Positions 8,409 to 15,938 of a DNA stretch of 64,000 nucleotides are shown in pieces. Positions within the stretch are counted from its first letter, which is position 1. Each line of letters starts with the position of its first letter. A program made the translations under genes and the position numbers. The notes beneath the pieces are model-generated. The model was not told the DNA's origin. It was given only the letters and a program-made list of their open reading frames with translations, and searched no databases. Origin of the DNA: an uncultured beta proteobacterium (GTDB lineage Bacteria; Pseudomonadota; Gammaproteobacteria; Burkholderiales; Burkholderiaceae_C); assembly GCA_903876735.1 (NCBI GenBank), contig CAIRAW010000030.1, forward strand, positions 1 through 64,000, written 5' to 3'.

Positions 8409-9233
8409 TTAGCGGGACCAGGCGTCGCGACCTCGAACCAGTTGCACACCGGCCTGGGCCAGCGCTGCGGCAAACGCAGGGCTTCCGAGGTAGGCGAACT
8501 CGCGTGCGCGCGCCGCGCCGATCGCGTCGCCGGGCGTTGCCGTCTGGGCCGGATGGCACATGATGATGCTGTGCGCCGGGGCGGCAGCGAGCCAGCCCTG
8601 CATCCGGCGCGCGTACTGCGCGAGGTCGCCGGAAAAATCGTAGACACCCAACAAGGGCGTCGCGCAGGGCACGGCGTGGCGCGCCGCCAATGCTTGCAAG
8701 GCCGAGGCGCCCATCGCGGCGATGACCCGGCTCTTGGCATCGGCAGCGAGCGCTGGCGCGCATGAAATCCGCAGATATGGCATGAAAGCGCCAGCGCCAT
8801 AGCGGCTCACCAGCGCTTGCACCAGCGCCTCGCGTATGCCGGCAAACTGCTGCACATGCTGGTGACCATCGACGTAGTCGGGCGGCGCGCCCCAGTGCGC
8901 CTCGAAAGCGTCGAGTTGGCGATCGATCACGCGACGTGTTGCGGCCAGCGCTGCACCCCGGCCAAAACTGCCGAGCACGGCCTTGAGCATGGCCGAGTGC
9001 AGCGACAGGCCATGACCGCTGGCCACGGCAAACTCACTGGTCCAGTCCAGGTGCAGGCCAACGTCGAAGCGTCCGCGCAACTCCTGCAACAGCGCCACGT
9101 CCTGCGCCCAGCGCGGTGACAACACCATGACGCTGGCGGCGCTGAGGCGCCCCTGTTGTGCCAACTGGGCAATGCCGATGGAGGCCGCGGCGTTGACCGC
9201 AAAGTCATCGGCGCACAGGATCAGACTCTTCAT
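8409..9233 (-). CDS. ChbG/HpnK (YdjC) family deacetylase, NaxD-like
   Basis: A 274-residue carbohydrate deacetylase of the YdjC superfamily. Metal-ligand motifs are visible: CADDF at 7-11, HLDW at 61-64, and DGHQH at 122-126. In Francisella the YdjC-family NaxD removes the acetyl group from undecaprenyl-phosphate N-acetylgalactosamine before an ArnT-type enzyme attaches the amine sugar to lipid A; Bordetella lgm has a similar set. The ArnT-like gene starts 9 bp downstream, supporting that role over chitooligosaccharide or hopanoid work. Start at 9233 is chosen because its ATG overlaps the LysR stop (ATGA); a longer frame to 9287 would run into LysR. Confidence 0.8.
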   Translation of the reverse strand: MKSLILCADDFAVNAAASIGIAQLAQQGRLSAASVMVLSPRWAQDVALLQELRGRFDVGLHLDWTSEFAVASGHGLSLHSAMLKAVLGSFGRGAALAATRRVIDRQLDAFEAHWGAPPDYVDGHQHVQQFAGIREALVQALVSRYGAGAFMPYLRISCAPALAADAKSRVIAAMGASALQALAARHAVPCATPLLGVYDFSGDLAQYARRMQGWLAAAPAHSIIMCHPAQTATPGDAIGAARAREFAYLGSPAFAAALAQAGVQLVRGRDAWSR

Positions 9234-10150
9234 TGCGCGCGCCAGAAACCAGGCTGGCCGTAGTGGTGCTTGAGAAAATCGATCCACAGGCGCACGCGCA
9301 GCGGCAGGTGTTTGGCATGCGGAAACAGCGCGTAGATACCGTTGGCCGGCGCCGCAAAGTCCTCCAGCAATGCCACCAGGCTACCAGCGGCAATCTCGGC
9401 CTCGACCTCCCAGGTGCTGCGCCAGGCGATACCGTAACCGGCCAGACACCAGTCGTGCAGCACCTGCCCGTCCGAGCAATCAAGCGGTCCACCGGGCTTG
9501 AGGTAGACCAGTTCCGTGCCCTCGCCTTTGGGCACGGTGAAGGCCCAGCCGCGGGTTTGCGAAGCGTCACTTGAGAGCGCCAGACAGTCAAAGCGCGCCA
9601 GGTCAGAAGGATGGAGCGGCGTGCCGTGGCGCTTGAGATAGGCCGGCGTGGCCACGCACAGGCGGCGGTTGTCGGCCAGACGCACGCTGACCAGGCTCGA
9701 GTCCGGCATGTCACCCACCCGCACCGCGCAATCAAACCCTTCGCCCGCCAGATCAACAACGCGGTCGCTCAGGTTCAGCGAAATGCTGACATCACTGTGC
9801 TGCTCGCGAAAACGCGGCACCAGCGGCGCCACATGGCGCCGGCCGAATCCGGCCGGGGCTGTGATGCGCAGGTGGCCGCTGGCCTTGACGCCGCCGGCCG
9901 AGACGCTGGCCTCGGCATTGGCAAAATCGGCCAGCAACCGCTGACAGTCTTCCAGAAAGGCACTGCCCTCATGCGTGAGCGTGATGCGCCGCGTGGTGCG
10001 CACCAGCAGTTTGACGCCCAGACGCTGCTCCAGCGCGTCCAGACGGCGCCCGATGATGGCTGGCGCCACGCTTTCGGCCCGCGCTGCCGCCGTCAGGCTG
10101 CCACGCGTGGCCACCGAGACAAAGGTTTCAATCTGCTTGAGTTTGGCCAT
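9230..10150 (-). CDS. LysR-family transcriptional regulator
   Basis: A 306-residue LysR protein: winged helix-turn-helix at about 1-60 (ETFVSVATRGSLTAAARAES) and a LysR substrate-binding domain from about residue 90. Its stop overlaps the start of the NaxD-like deacetylase gene (ATGA), and it begins 25 bp after the alcohol dehydrogenase gene on the same strand. LysR genes are more often divergent from their target; here it is embedded in a leftward series, so targets and inducer are unclear. Confidence 0.9.
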   Translation of the reverse strand: MAKLKQIETFVSVATRGSLTAAARAESVAPAIIGRRLDALEQRLGVKLLVRTTRRITLTHEGSAFLEDCQRLLADFANAEASVSAGGVKASGHLRITAPAGFGRRHVAPLVPRFREQHSDVSISLNLSDRVVDLAGEGFDCAVRVGDMPDSSLVSVRLADNRRLCVATPAYLKRHGTPLHPSDLARFDCLALSSDASQTRGWAFTVPKGEGTELVYLKPGGPLDCSDGQVLHDWCLAGYGIAWRSTWEVEAEIAAGSLVALLEDFAAPANGIYALFPHAKHLPLRVRLWIDFLKHHYGQPGFWRAQ

Positions 10151-10175
10151 GGCGCTCAGTTGGATGACCGTCAGG

Positions 10176-11219
10176 CTAGATCAGGGACGCCATGTCGATG
10201 ACGAAGCGGTAGCGAACATCACTCGTGAGGATGCGCTCGTAAGCCGTGTTGATCTGGTCGATGCGGATGAGTTCAATGTCCGAGACGATGCCGTGCTCGG
10301 CACAGAAATCAAGCATCTCCTGCGTTTCGCGGATGCCCCCAATCAAGGATGCTGAAACACTTCGGCGTTTGAGCATCAGACCAAAGGCGTTGAACGACAG
10401 GGGTCCGTCCGGCAATCCGAGTATGACAAAACTGCCGTCGCGTTTGAGCAGGTTGATGTAGGCGTCGTAATTGACGTTGGCCGAAACGGTGTTGAGGATC
10501 AGGTCGAATTGCCCCGCCAGACGCTTGAAGGTTTCAGGCGCCTTGGTGACGGCAAAGTCGCTGGCGCCCAGGCGCAGGGCATCGGCCTGCTTGCTGTCCG
10601 TGGTGCTCAGCACGGTCACCTCGGCCCCCATGGCCGCTGCGATCTTGACCGCCATATGGCCCAGACCGCCCAGGCCGATCACGCCAACTTTGCTGCCCTT
10701 GCCGACCTTCCAGTGCCGCAAGGGCGAATAAGTCGTGATGCCGGCGCAAAGCAGGGGCGCGACCGCCGCCGGATCGAGCTTGGGCGAAATCTTGAGGACA
10801 TAGGCCTCATCGACCGTCATGCGTGAAGAATAGCCACCATAGGTCGGTGTCTTGCCATCACGCTCGTAGGCGTTGTAGGTGCCAACGCGCGCACCACAAA
10901 ACTGCTCTTCGCCGTGATGGCACTCGCCGCATTCACGGCAGGAGTCGACCAGACAACCCACCCCGACGATGTCGCCGACCTTGTGCCGGCTGACCGCGCT
11001 GCCGACCTCGGTCACCCGGCCAATCACCTCGTGGCCCGGCACCATTGGGAAGATCGACCTTGGAAACTGGCCGCGCGACATGTGGATGTCGGTGTGGCAG
11101 ACGCCACAAAACAGAATGTCGAACAGCACATCGTGGGGGCCGGGCTCGCGCCGCTCAATCTCCAGCGGGGCAATCGGTGTGGTGGCACTTTGTGCGCCAT
11201 AGGCTTTGGTCTTCAACAT
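10176..11219 (-). CDS. Zinc-dependent alcohol dehydrogenase, YahK/cinnamyl-alcohol type
   Basis: A 347-residue medium-chain NAD(P)-dependent aldehyde/alcohol dehydrogenase. Catalytic zinc ligands are Cys41 (CGVCHTD) and His63 (PGHE); the structural zinc cysteines lie at 94, 97, 100 and 108 (CRECGEC...C); the Rossmann motif is GLGGLGHMAV with a following STTDSK suggesting NADP. Best match by eye is the YahK/Adh broad-substrate aldehyde reductase group. The start has AAGGAAC upstream. It is followed closely by the LysR gene; substrate unknown. Confidence 0.88.
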   Translation of the reverse strand: MLKTKAYGAQSATTPIAPLEIERREPGPHDVLFDILFCGVCHTDIHMSRGQFPRSIFPMVPGHEVIGRVTEVGSAVSRHKVGDIVGVGCLVDSCRECGECHHGEEQFCGARVGTYNAYERDGKTPTYGGYSSRMTVDEAYVLKISPKLDPAAVAPLLCAGITTYSPLRHWKVGKGSKVGVIGLGGLGHMAVKIAAAMGAEVTVLSTTDSKQADALRLGASDFAVTKAPETFKRLAGQFDLILNTVSANVNYDAYINLLKRDGSFVILGLPDGPLSFNAFGLMLKRRSVSASLIGGIRETQEMLDFCAEHGIVSDIELIRIDQINTAYERILTSDVRYRFVIDMASLI

Positions 11220-11311
11220 GCTTGTTCCTTGCGGGGGTTGTTAGCCGATGATCATTCGGTCTTGGGCTACTGTGCCACAACCCGAAGGCTACCGGTCAGG
11301 GCCTCTGAAAA

Positions 11312-12538
11312 TCACGCCACCGCGCCGGCCCGGCGCAGCGACTCGATCGCCGCATCGTCGTAGCCAAGCGCTGACAGCAGCGCTGTCGTGTGCTCGCCTT
11401 GCGTTGGCGGTTGCAGGCGCACCCCCAGACGCCGGCCATTCATGGTGAACGGAAACAGCGTCGTCTTGGCCGTCTGGCCAGCGCGCTCACCGTCGGGCAG
11501 GGTGATGTCAGCCAGGCCGCCGGTGGCCAGCAGGTGCTCGTCGTCATACAACTCTTCGGGCTTGCGGATCGGTGCAAACGGCAGGCCGACGCGCTCGAAC
11601 AGCGCGGTCAGTTCGGCCGCGCTGTACCCAGCCAGACGCTCACGCAAAACCGGCAACAGCGTGACGCGTCCCTGCACCCGCAGGTTGTTGCTGGCGTACC
11701 GCGGATCGGCCTTCAGATCGGCAAAGCCCAGAGCCTCGCAAAAAGTGGCCCACTGGGCATCACTGACCGCAGCCAGAAAGATCTGCTCGCCGTTCTTGAC
11801 GGTGAAAACATCGTAGACGGCCCAGGCCGAGATGCGGTCCGGCATGGGCGCGGCCGGCTTGCCGGTGATGGCGTACTGCAGCATGTGCTGGCCAACCAGG
11901 AACACATTGTTTTCATAGAGCGCGCTCTGCACCTCCTGGCCCTTGCCGGTGATACCGCGCTGGATCAGGGCACCGAGCGCGCCGATGGCGCCAAACATGC
12001 CGCCCATGATGTCGTTGACGCTCGAGCCCGCGCGCAGCGGGTCACCCGGGCGCCCGGTCATGTAGGCCAGGCCGCCCATCATCTGCACCACCTCGTCAAG
12101 CGCCGTGCGGTGCTCGTAAGGACCGGGCAAAAACCCCTTGTGACTGACATAAATCAGGCGCTCATTGACTTTCGACAGCGCAGCGTAGTCAAGCCCGTAC
12201 TTGGCCATGGTGCCGGGTTTGAAATTCTCCAGCACCACGTCGGCGCTGGCGGCGAGTTTGCACGCGGCAGTTGCGCCTTCGCTGACATGCAGGTTGATTG
12301 CAATGCTCTTCTTGTTGCGGTTGAAGAGCGGGAAGAATCCGGCGCCGGCGCCCAGCAGATGGCGCGTGCGATCACCCTCGATCGGCTCGACCTTGATCAC
12401 TTCGGCACCCATGTCGGCCAGCACCATGCCGCAGGTCGGGCCCATCACCATGTGCGTGAATTCAACCACACGCAGACCGGCCAGGGGCAGGGCCGGCGCC
12501 ATGGCGACAGAAGAAAGGGTTTCTGATGCTTGGTTCAT
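11312..12538 (-). CDS. CaiB/BaiF (family III) CoA-transferase
   Basis: A 408-residue acyl-CoA transferase that moves CoA between carboxylic acids through an aspartyl-CoA thioester. The family start GLRVVEFTHMVMGP (21-34), the GADVIKVEP-like strand, and the catalytic Asp148 in TALDEV followed by MMGGLAYMTGRPGDP are all present. The ATG at 12538 is used; the same frame stays open back to 12802 through the upstream gene, but that extension is shadow. It lies 13 bp downstream of the HMG-CoA-lyase-type gene, so the pair probably works in one pathway for a branched or dicarboxylic acid. Confidence 0.88.
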   Translation of the reverse strand: MNQASETLSSVAMAPALPLAGLRVVEFTHMVMGPTCGMVLADMGAEVIKVEPIEGDRTRHLLGAGAGFFPLFNRNKKSIAINLHVSEGATAACKLAASADVVLENFKPGTMAKYGLDYAALSKVNERLIYVSHKGFLPGPYEHRTALDEVVQMMGGLAYMTGRPGDPLRAGSSVNDIMGGMFGAIGALGALIQRGITGKGQEVQSALYENNVFLVGQHMLQYAITGKPAAPMPDRISAWAVYDVFTVKNGEQIFLAAVSDAQWATFCEALGFADLKADPRYASNNLRVQGRVTLLPVLRERLAGYSAAELTALFERVGLPFAPIRKPEELYDDEHLLATGGLADITLPDGERAGQTAKTTLFPFTMNGRRLGVRLQPPTQGEHTTALLSALGYDDAAIESLRRAGAVA

Positions 12539-12551
12539 GGTGCTCGCAGGT

Positions 12552-13520
12552 TCAGGAAAGGGTGGTGCTGCTGGCGTCAGCGCGCAGGGTGCGCGGCAGA
12601 CCGGCGCGCCAAATGCTGCCGCGCAGGTTTTCGCCCGCCAGCCACTGGGCCAGTTTGGCGCGCAGCGCCAGCAACCGGTCAAAATCCTGCCCGGTCGCCA
12701 CACCCATGCTCTTAAGCATATAGGCCAGGTCTTCAGTGGCAACGTTGCCACTGGCGCCAGGCGCGTGCGGACAGCCGCCAATACCGCCCAGGCAGGCGTC
12801 AAAGCGTGTCACCCCGCACTGCAGCGCGGCAAAAACATTGGCCAGCCCCAGGCCGCGCGTGTCGTGAAAATGCGCGCAGTTCAGGCGTGCGCCTGCCAAC
12901 GGCAAGGCTTGTTCAAACAATCGGCTTACCATGGCCGGGTCGGCGTAGCCCACGGTATCGGCCAAACCGACGCGGTCAACGCCAGCGTCCAGCACGGCGC
13001 GCAACAGGCGCAGCACTTCGGCCGGCGCCACCACACCCTGCAAGGTGCAACCAAAGGCGGTACTGATGCCGACCTCAATCAGCGTGCGCGAGCCGCTGGC
13101 ATTGCGGGCGGCGACGATGCGCTCGATCTCGGCCAGCACCTCATCGGGCGTCTTGCGCAGATTGGCAAGGCTGTGGGCATGACTGGCCGACAGTGGCAGC
13201 AGCATTAGGTCCGCTTCGCATTCCATGGCGCGTTCGGCACCCTTGAGATTGGGCACCAGCACCGACGCCGTCAGTCCGGGCAGGGTTTTGGCAAAGGCCA
13301 GCAGTTCGGCAGTATCGGCGAGTTGCGGCAGCAACCGCGCCGGGACAAAGGAGCCAACTTCAATCTCGCGCTGGCCGGCGTCATAGGCAGCTTGGATCCA
13401 TTCGAGCTTGTGCGCGGTCGGCAGCACGCGGGCAATGCTTTGCAAGCCGTCGCGCAGACCGACCTCGCGGATGATGGCGTGAGACGGCAAGGCAGACAGG
13501 GTGTCGGAAATTTCAGGCAT
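12552..13520 (-). CDS. Hydroxymethylglutaryl-CoA lyase family protein
   Basis: A 322-residue TIM-barrel HMGL-like aldolase. Seen are the N-terminal metal/substrate motif REVGLRDGLQ (18-27), the HFHDTRGLGLANV strand with metal histidines, and the mobile catalytic-cysteine loop GGCPHAPGASGNVATED. HMG-CoA lyase cleaves HMG-CoA to acetyl-CoA and acetoacetate, the last step of leucine breakdown. The adjoining CoA-transferase rather than leucine-pathway genes leaves room for another 3-hydroxyacyl-CoA substrate. It is divergent from the sensor kinase gene. Confidence 0.87.
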   Translation of the reverse strand: MPEISDTLSALPSHAIIREVGLRDGLQSIARVLPTAHKLEWIQAAYDAGQREIEVGSFVPARLLPQLADTAELLAFAKTLPGLTASVLVPNLKGAERAMECEADLMLLPLSASHAHSLANLRKTPDEVLAEIERIVAARNASGSRTLIEVGISTAFGCTLQGVVAPAEVLRLLRAVLDAGVDRVGLADTVGYADPAMVSRLFEQALPLAGARLNCAHFHDTRGLGLANVFAALQCGVTRFDACLGGIGGCPHAPGASGNVATEDLAYMLKSMGVATGQDFDRLLALRAKLAQWLAGENLRGSIWRAGLPRTLRADASSTTLS

Positions 13521-13548
13521 GGGGTGATTTTAGAGACGCGTCCGTCCT

Positions 13549-13570
13549 TCCTGATGCAATCCTGATACCG
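13549..13570. promoter_or_regulatory. Tandem 11-bp direct repeat, candidate response-regulator site (kinase promoter)
   Basis: Two adjacent near-identical 11-mers, TCCTGATGCAA (13549-13559) and TCCTGATACCG (13560-13570), lie between the divergent HMGL-like and kinase genes. OmpR/PhoB-type regulators bind direct repeats with an 11-bp period. The same motif occurs before kup (15875-15896). A TACGCT -10-like hexamer follows 7 bp later at 13578-13583, which would make the kinase mRNA nearly leaderless. Confidence 0.5.
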
Positions 13571-13589
13571 ACGGTGGTACGCTGGGCGC

Positions 13590-15092
13590 ATGGTTCATGT
13601 TTCATCGCATCCGGCACCGGGCGCGCACACGCTGCGCGGCTGGGGCGTGGTTGCCCTGCTGCTGGGCGCTGCCACCCTGGTCTGCGCGCTGTTTGACAGC
13701 TATCTGACGCTGACCAGCCATGCCATGCTCTACGTGCTGGCGATTGTCATTGCCAGTTACCGCCTGGATTGGGTCCAGTCCGCTGTCTGCGCGATTGCTG
13801 CGGTGACCGCCTTGAACTTTTTTTTCGTCCCCCCGCGCTGGACTTTTGATGTCGAGAGCCGTGAGCATCTGATTGCCCTTGTGGTCATGCTGGTGGTGGC
13901 CTTGGTCATCAGCCACCTCGCTGCCAGCGTGCGGCGCGAATCGCGCCTTGCCACCCTGAACGCGCAGCGGGCGCGCCAGTTGCAGATCCTGGCGACCGAA
14001 CTGTCCATGGCGGACACACCCGAAGCCATGCTGGCACTCGGCCAGACCGCGCTCGACGCCGCGTTTGAAGGCCCGAACGCGCTGCAGTTGCAAGGCGCTG
14101 CGGGCGATGCTGCCAAGCAGGCCGCGATGCCGCAGGACTGGCTCGACGGACTGCACTGTTGCATCAAGGAAAACGCTGTGCTCGGCCCCGGTACCGGGCG
14201 CTGGCCGGGCTTGAACGCCTGGTATCTGCCGCTGGGCGACGGGGAACAGACGGTGGGTGCGGCGCGCGTCTGGCCGGCAAGCGCCGGCGACAACGATGGA
14301 CGTGAACACGCGCAAGCCCTGTGCACGCTGCTGGCGCAAAGTCTGAGCCGGGTTCGATTGGCGGCGTCGATGCATGCAGCGCAAGCCGAGGCGCAGCGCC
14401 AGCAGATGCAAAGCACTTTCCTGGCAGCGGTGTCGCACGATGTACGCACACCGTTGGCCGCCATCGTCGGTGCCGCCTCGGCACTGCAAACCCAGCACGA
14501 CAAGCTCAGCACGCCCGAGCGTGGGCGTCTGCTGGCCAGCATCGCCAGCGAAGCGGCCTACCTGTCGACGCTGACCGAGAACACACTGCAACTGGTCAGG
14601 CTGACGAGCCTGCAACAAGACATCCAGCGCGACTGGGAGTCACTCGAAGAAATTGTGGGCGCGGTGCTGGCACGCGTGCGCCAGCGCGACAACACACGGC
14701 GCATCCGCGCCAGCGTGCCGACCGGCCTGCCATTGCTCAAGGCCGACCCGGTGCTGCTGGCGCAACTGATCGCTAATCTGCTCGACAACGCGCTGCAGTA
14801 CAGCGCCGGCGAGATCGAGCTAAGCGTCAAGCACAAAGGCCAGACTCTGGTGATTGCGGTGAAAGACCGCGGAGCCGGCATTGCGCCGGAAGCACAGGAA
14901 CTGATTTTCGAGCCCTACCACCGCGGCGACCGCTCAGGTCAGCGCGGCGCCGGACTCGGCTTGGCGTTGTGCCGCGCCATCGCCGTGGCGCACGGCGGCA
15001 GCCTGACGGTTCGCAACCGCCAGGGTGGCGGCAGCTGCTTCTTTGCCACCCTGCCAATGAGCGAACCGCAACCGAAGCAGGAGCTGCCATGA
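13590..15092 (+). CDS. KdpD-like sensor histidine kinase lacking the N-terminal KdpD/USP domains
   Basis: A 500-residue membrane histidine kinase. Residues about 17-112 hold the four-helix DUF4118 module typical of KdpD, with NFFFVPPRWTF at 76-86. A GAF-like linker follows (about 130-260), then HisKA with the phosphoacceptor His283 (AAVSHDVRTPLA) and an HATPase domain (NLLDNALQYS, DRGAGI, GAGLGLAL). Classical KdpD is about 900 residues with cytoplasmic KdpD and USP domains in front; those are absent here. Stop TGA overlaps the ATG of a repeat-derived 30-codon frame, and the response regulator follows at 15178. Context with kup suggests potassium or osmotic sensing. Confidence 0.88.
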   Translation: MVHVSSHPAPGAHTLRGWGVVALLLGAATLVCALFDSYLTLTSHAMLYVLAIVIASYRLDWVQSAVCAIAAVTALNFFFVPPRWTFDVESREHLIALVVMLVVALVISHLAASVRRESRLATLNAQRARQLQILATELSMADTPEAMLALGQTALDAAFEGPNALQLQGAAGDAAKQAAMPQDWLDGLHCCIKENAVLGPGTGRWPGLNAWYLPLGDGEQTVGAARVWPASAGDNDGREHAQALCTLLAQSLSRVRLAASMHAAQAEAQRQQMQSTFLAAVSHDVRTPLAAIVGAASALQTQHDKLSTPERGRLLASIASEAAYLSTLTENTLQLVRLTSLQQDIQRDWESLEEIVGAVLARVRQRDNTRRIRASVPTGLPLLKADPVLLAQLIANLLDNALQYSAGEIELSVKHKGQTLVIAVKDRGAGIAPEAQELIFEPYHRGDRSGQRGAGLGLALCRAIAVAHGGSLTVRNRQGGGSCFFATLPMSEPQPKQELP

Positions 15093-15181
15093 GCGCCGCG
15101 CCGGGCCGCCCCAAGCAAGCGAACGCCCCCCCGGGGGGCAGCGAGGACACTTTAGTGCCAAGCGTGGGGGCTTCAGTATGA
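15089..15181 (+). other. Repeat copy forming a 30-codon mini-ORF between kinase and response regulator
   Basis: Positions about 15090-15174 are a copy of the GC-rich dispersed repeat. It creates an open frame from ATG 15089 to TGA 15181. The ATG overlaps the kinase stop (ATGA at 15089-15092) and the TGA overlaps the response regulator start (ATGA at 15178-15181). The peptide begins MSAAPGRPKQ and ends SVGASV, like the frames in other copies. The repeat also places GGGGG (15166-15170) upstream of the regulator ATG. Whether the peptide is made or matters is unknown; a coupling role is inference. Confidence 0.55.
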
Positions 15182-15864
15182 CTTTACGCGTGCTGGTAGT
15201 GGAGGATGACCGCGAGATCCGCTCGCTGCTGCAGTCGTCGCTGTCGGTGGAAGGCTTCGCGGTGCAGACGGCGGTCTCGCTGAGCGAGGCGCGTGCCCTG
15301 TTGCAACACGACCTGCCCGACCTCGTCGTGCTCGATCTCGGACTGCCCGATGGCGACGGCGTGGATCTGGTGCACGAACTGCGCCGCCAGCACAAGGTTC
15401 CGGTCATCGTGGTTTCGGCGCGGCACCAGGAAGCGCAGAAGATCGAACTGCTCGACGCTGGCGCCGACGACTACCTGACCAAGCCCTTTGGCATCGCCGA
15501 ACTGCTGGCGCGCATGCGTGTGGCCCTGCGCCACCGTGGCACCAGTTTGGCCGCTGCCATTACGACGCACTCGCTGGACGACCTGCACGTGGACCTGACG
15601 ACCCACCGGGTAATGCGCGACGGGGAAGCGTTGCACCTGACGCCAACCGAATTCAATTTGCTGGCGCGACTGGTACGCAGCGCCGGTCGCGTGGTCACGC
15701 ACCGCCAGTTGCTGACCGATGTCTGGGGCGCGGAGTTCTCCGAGCACACTCACTACCTGCGCCTGTACATGGCGCAACTGCGCGCGAAGATCGAACGCAA
15801 TCCGAGCGAACCGCGCCACCTGCTGACCGAGACCGGCGTCGGCTATCGCCTCGCGGACAGTTAA
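15178..15864 (+). CDS. KdpE-like OmpR-family response regulator
   Basis: A 228-residue regulator: receiver domain with acidic pocket DD at 10-11, phosphoacceptor Asp53 (VLDLGLPDGDG) and conserved Lys in YLTKPF, then an OmpR/PhoB winged helix (about 130-225, with HLTPTEFNLLARL and RHLLTETGVGYRL). By position and type it is the partner of the adjacent KdpD-like kinase. Its likely targets are the 11-bp tandem repeats at 13549-13570 and 15875-15896, the latter between this gene and kup. Confidence 0.9.
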   Translation: MTLRVLVVEDDREIRSLLQSSLSVEGFAVQTAVSLSEARALLQHDLPDLVVLDLGLPDGDGVDLVHELRRQHKVPVIVVSARHQEAQKIELLDAGADDYLTKPFGIAELLARMRVALRHRGTSLAAAITTHSLDDLHVDLTTHRVMRDGEALHLTPTEFNLLARLVRSAGRVVTHRQLLTDVWGAEFSEHTHYLRLYMAQLRAKIERNPSEPRHLLTETGVGYRLADS

Positions 15865-15874
15865 AGCAAAACCA

Positions 15875-15896
15875 TCCTTATGCGTTCCTGATGCGC
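15875..15896. promoter_or_regulatory. Tandem 11-bp direct repeat, candidate response-regulator site (kup promoter)
   Basis: TCCTTATGCGT (15875-15885) is followed directly by TCCTGATGCGC (15886-15896), an 11-bp-period direct repeat matching the one before the kinase gene. It lies 11 bp after the regulator stop and 42 bp before the kup ATG. A weak -10-like GACAGT (15904-15909) follows at the same 7-bp spacing as at the kinase site. Confidence 0.5.
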
Positions 15897-15938
15897 AAGC
15901 CGCGACAGTGGCGCCCTGTTCACTGTTGATCGCTTGCA

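Noticed and set aside
12539-12802. 88-codon N-terminal extension of the CaiB/BaiF gene
   Set aside because: Lies wholly inside the HMGL-type gene; the family start begins at 12538.
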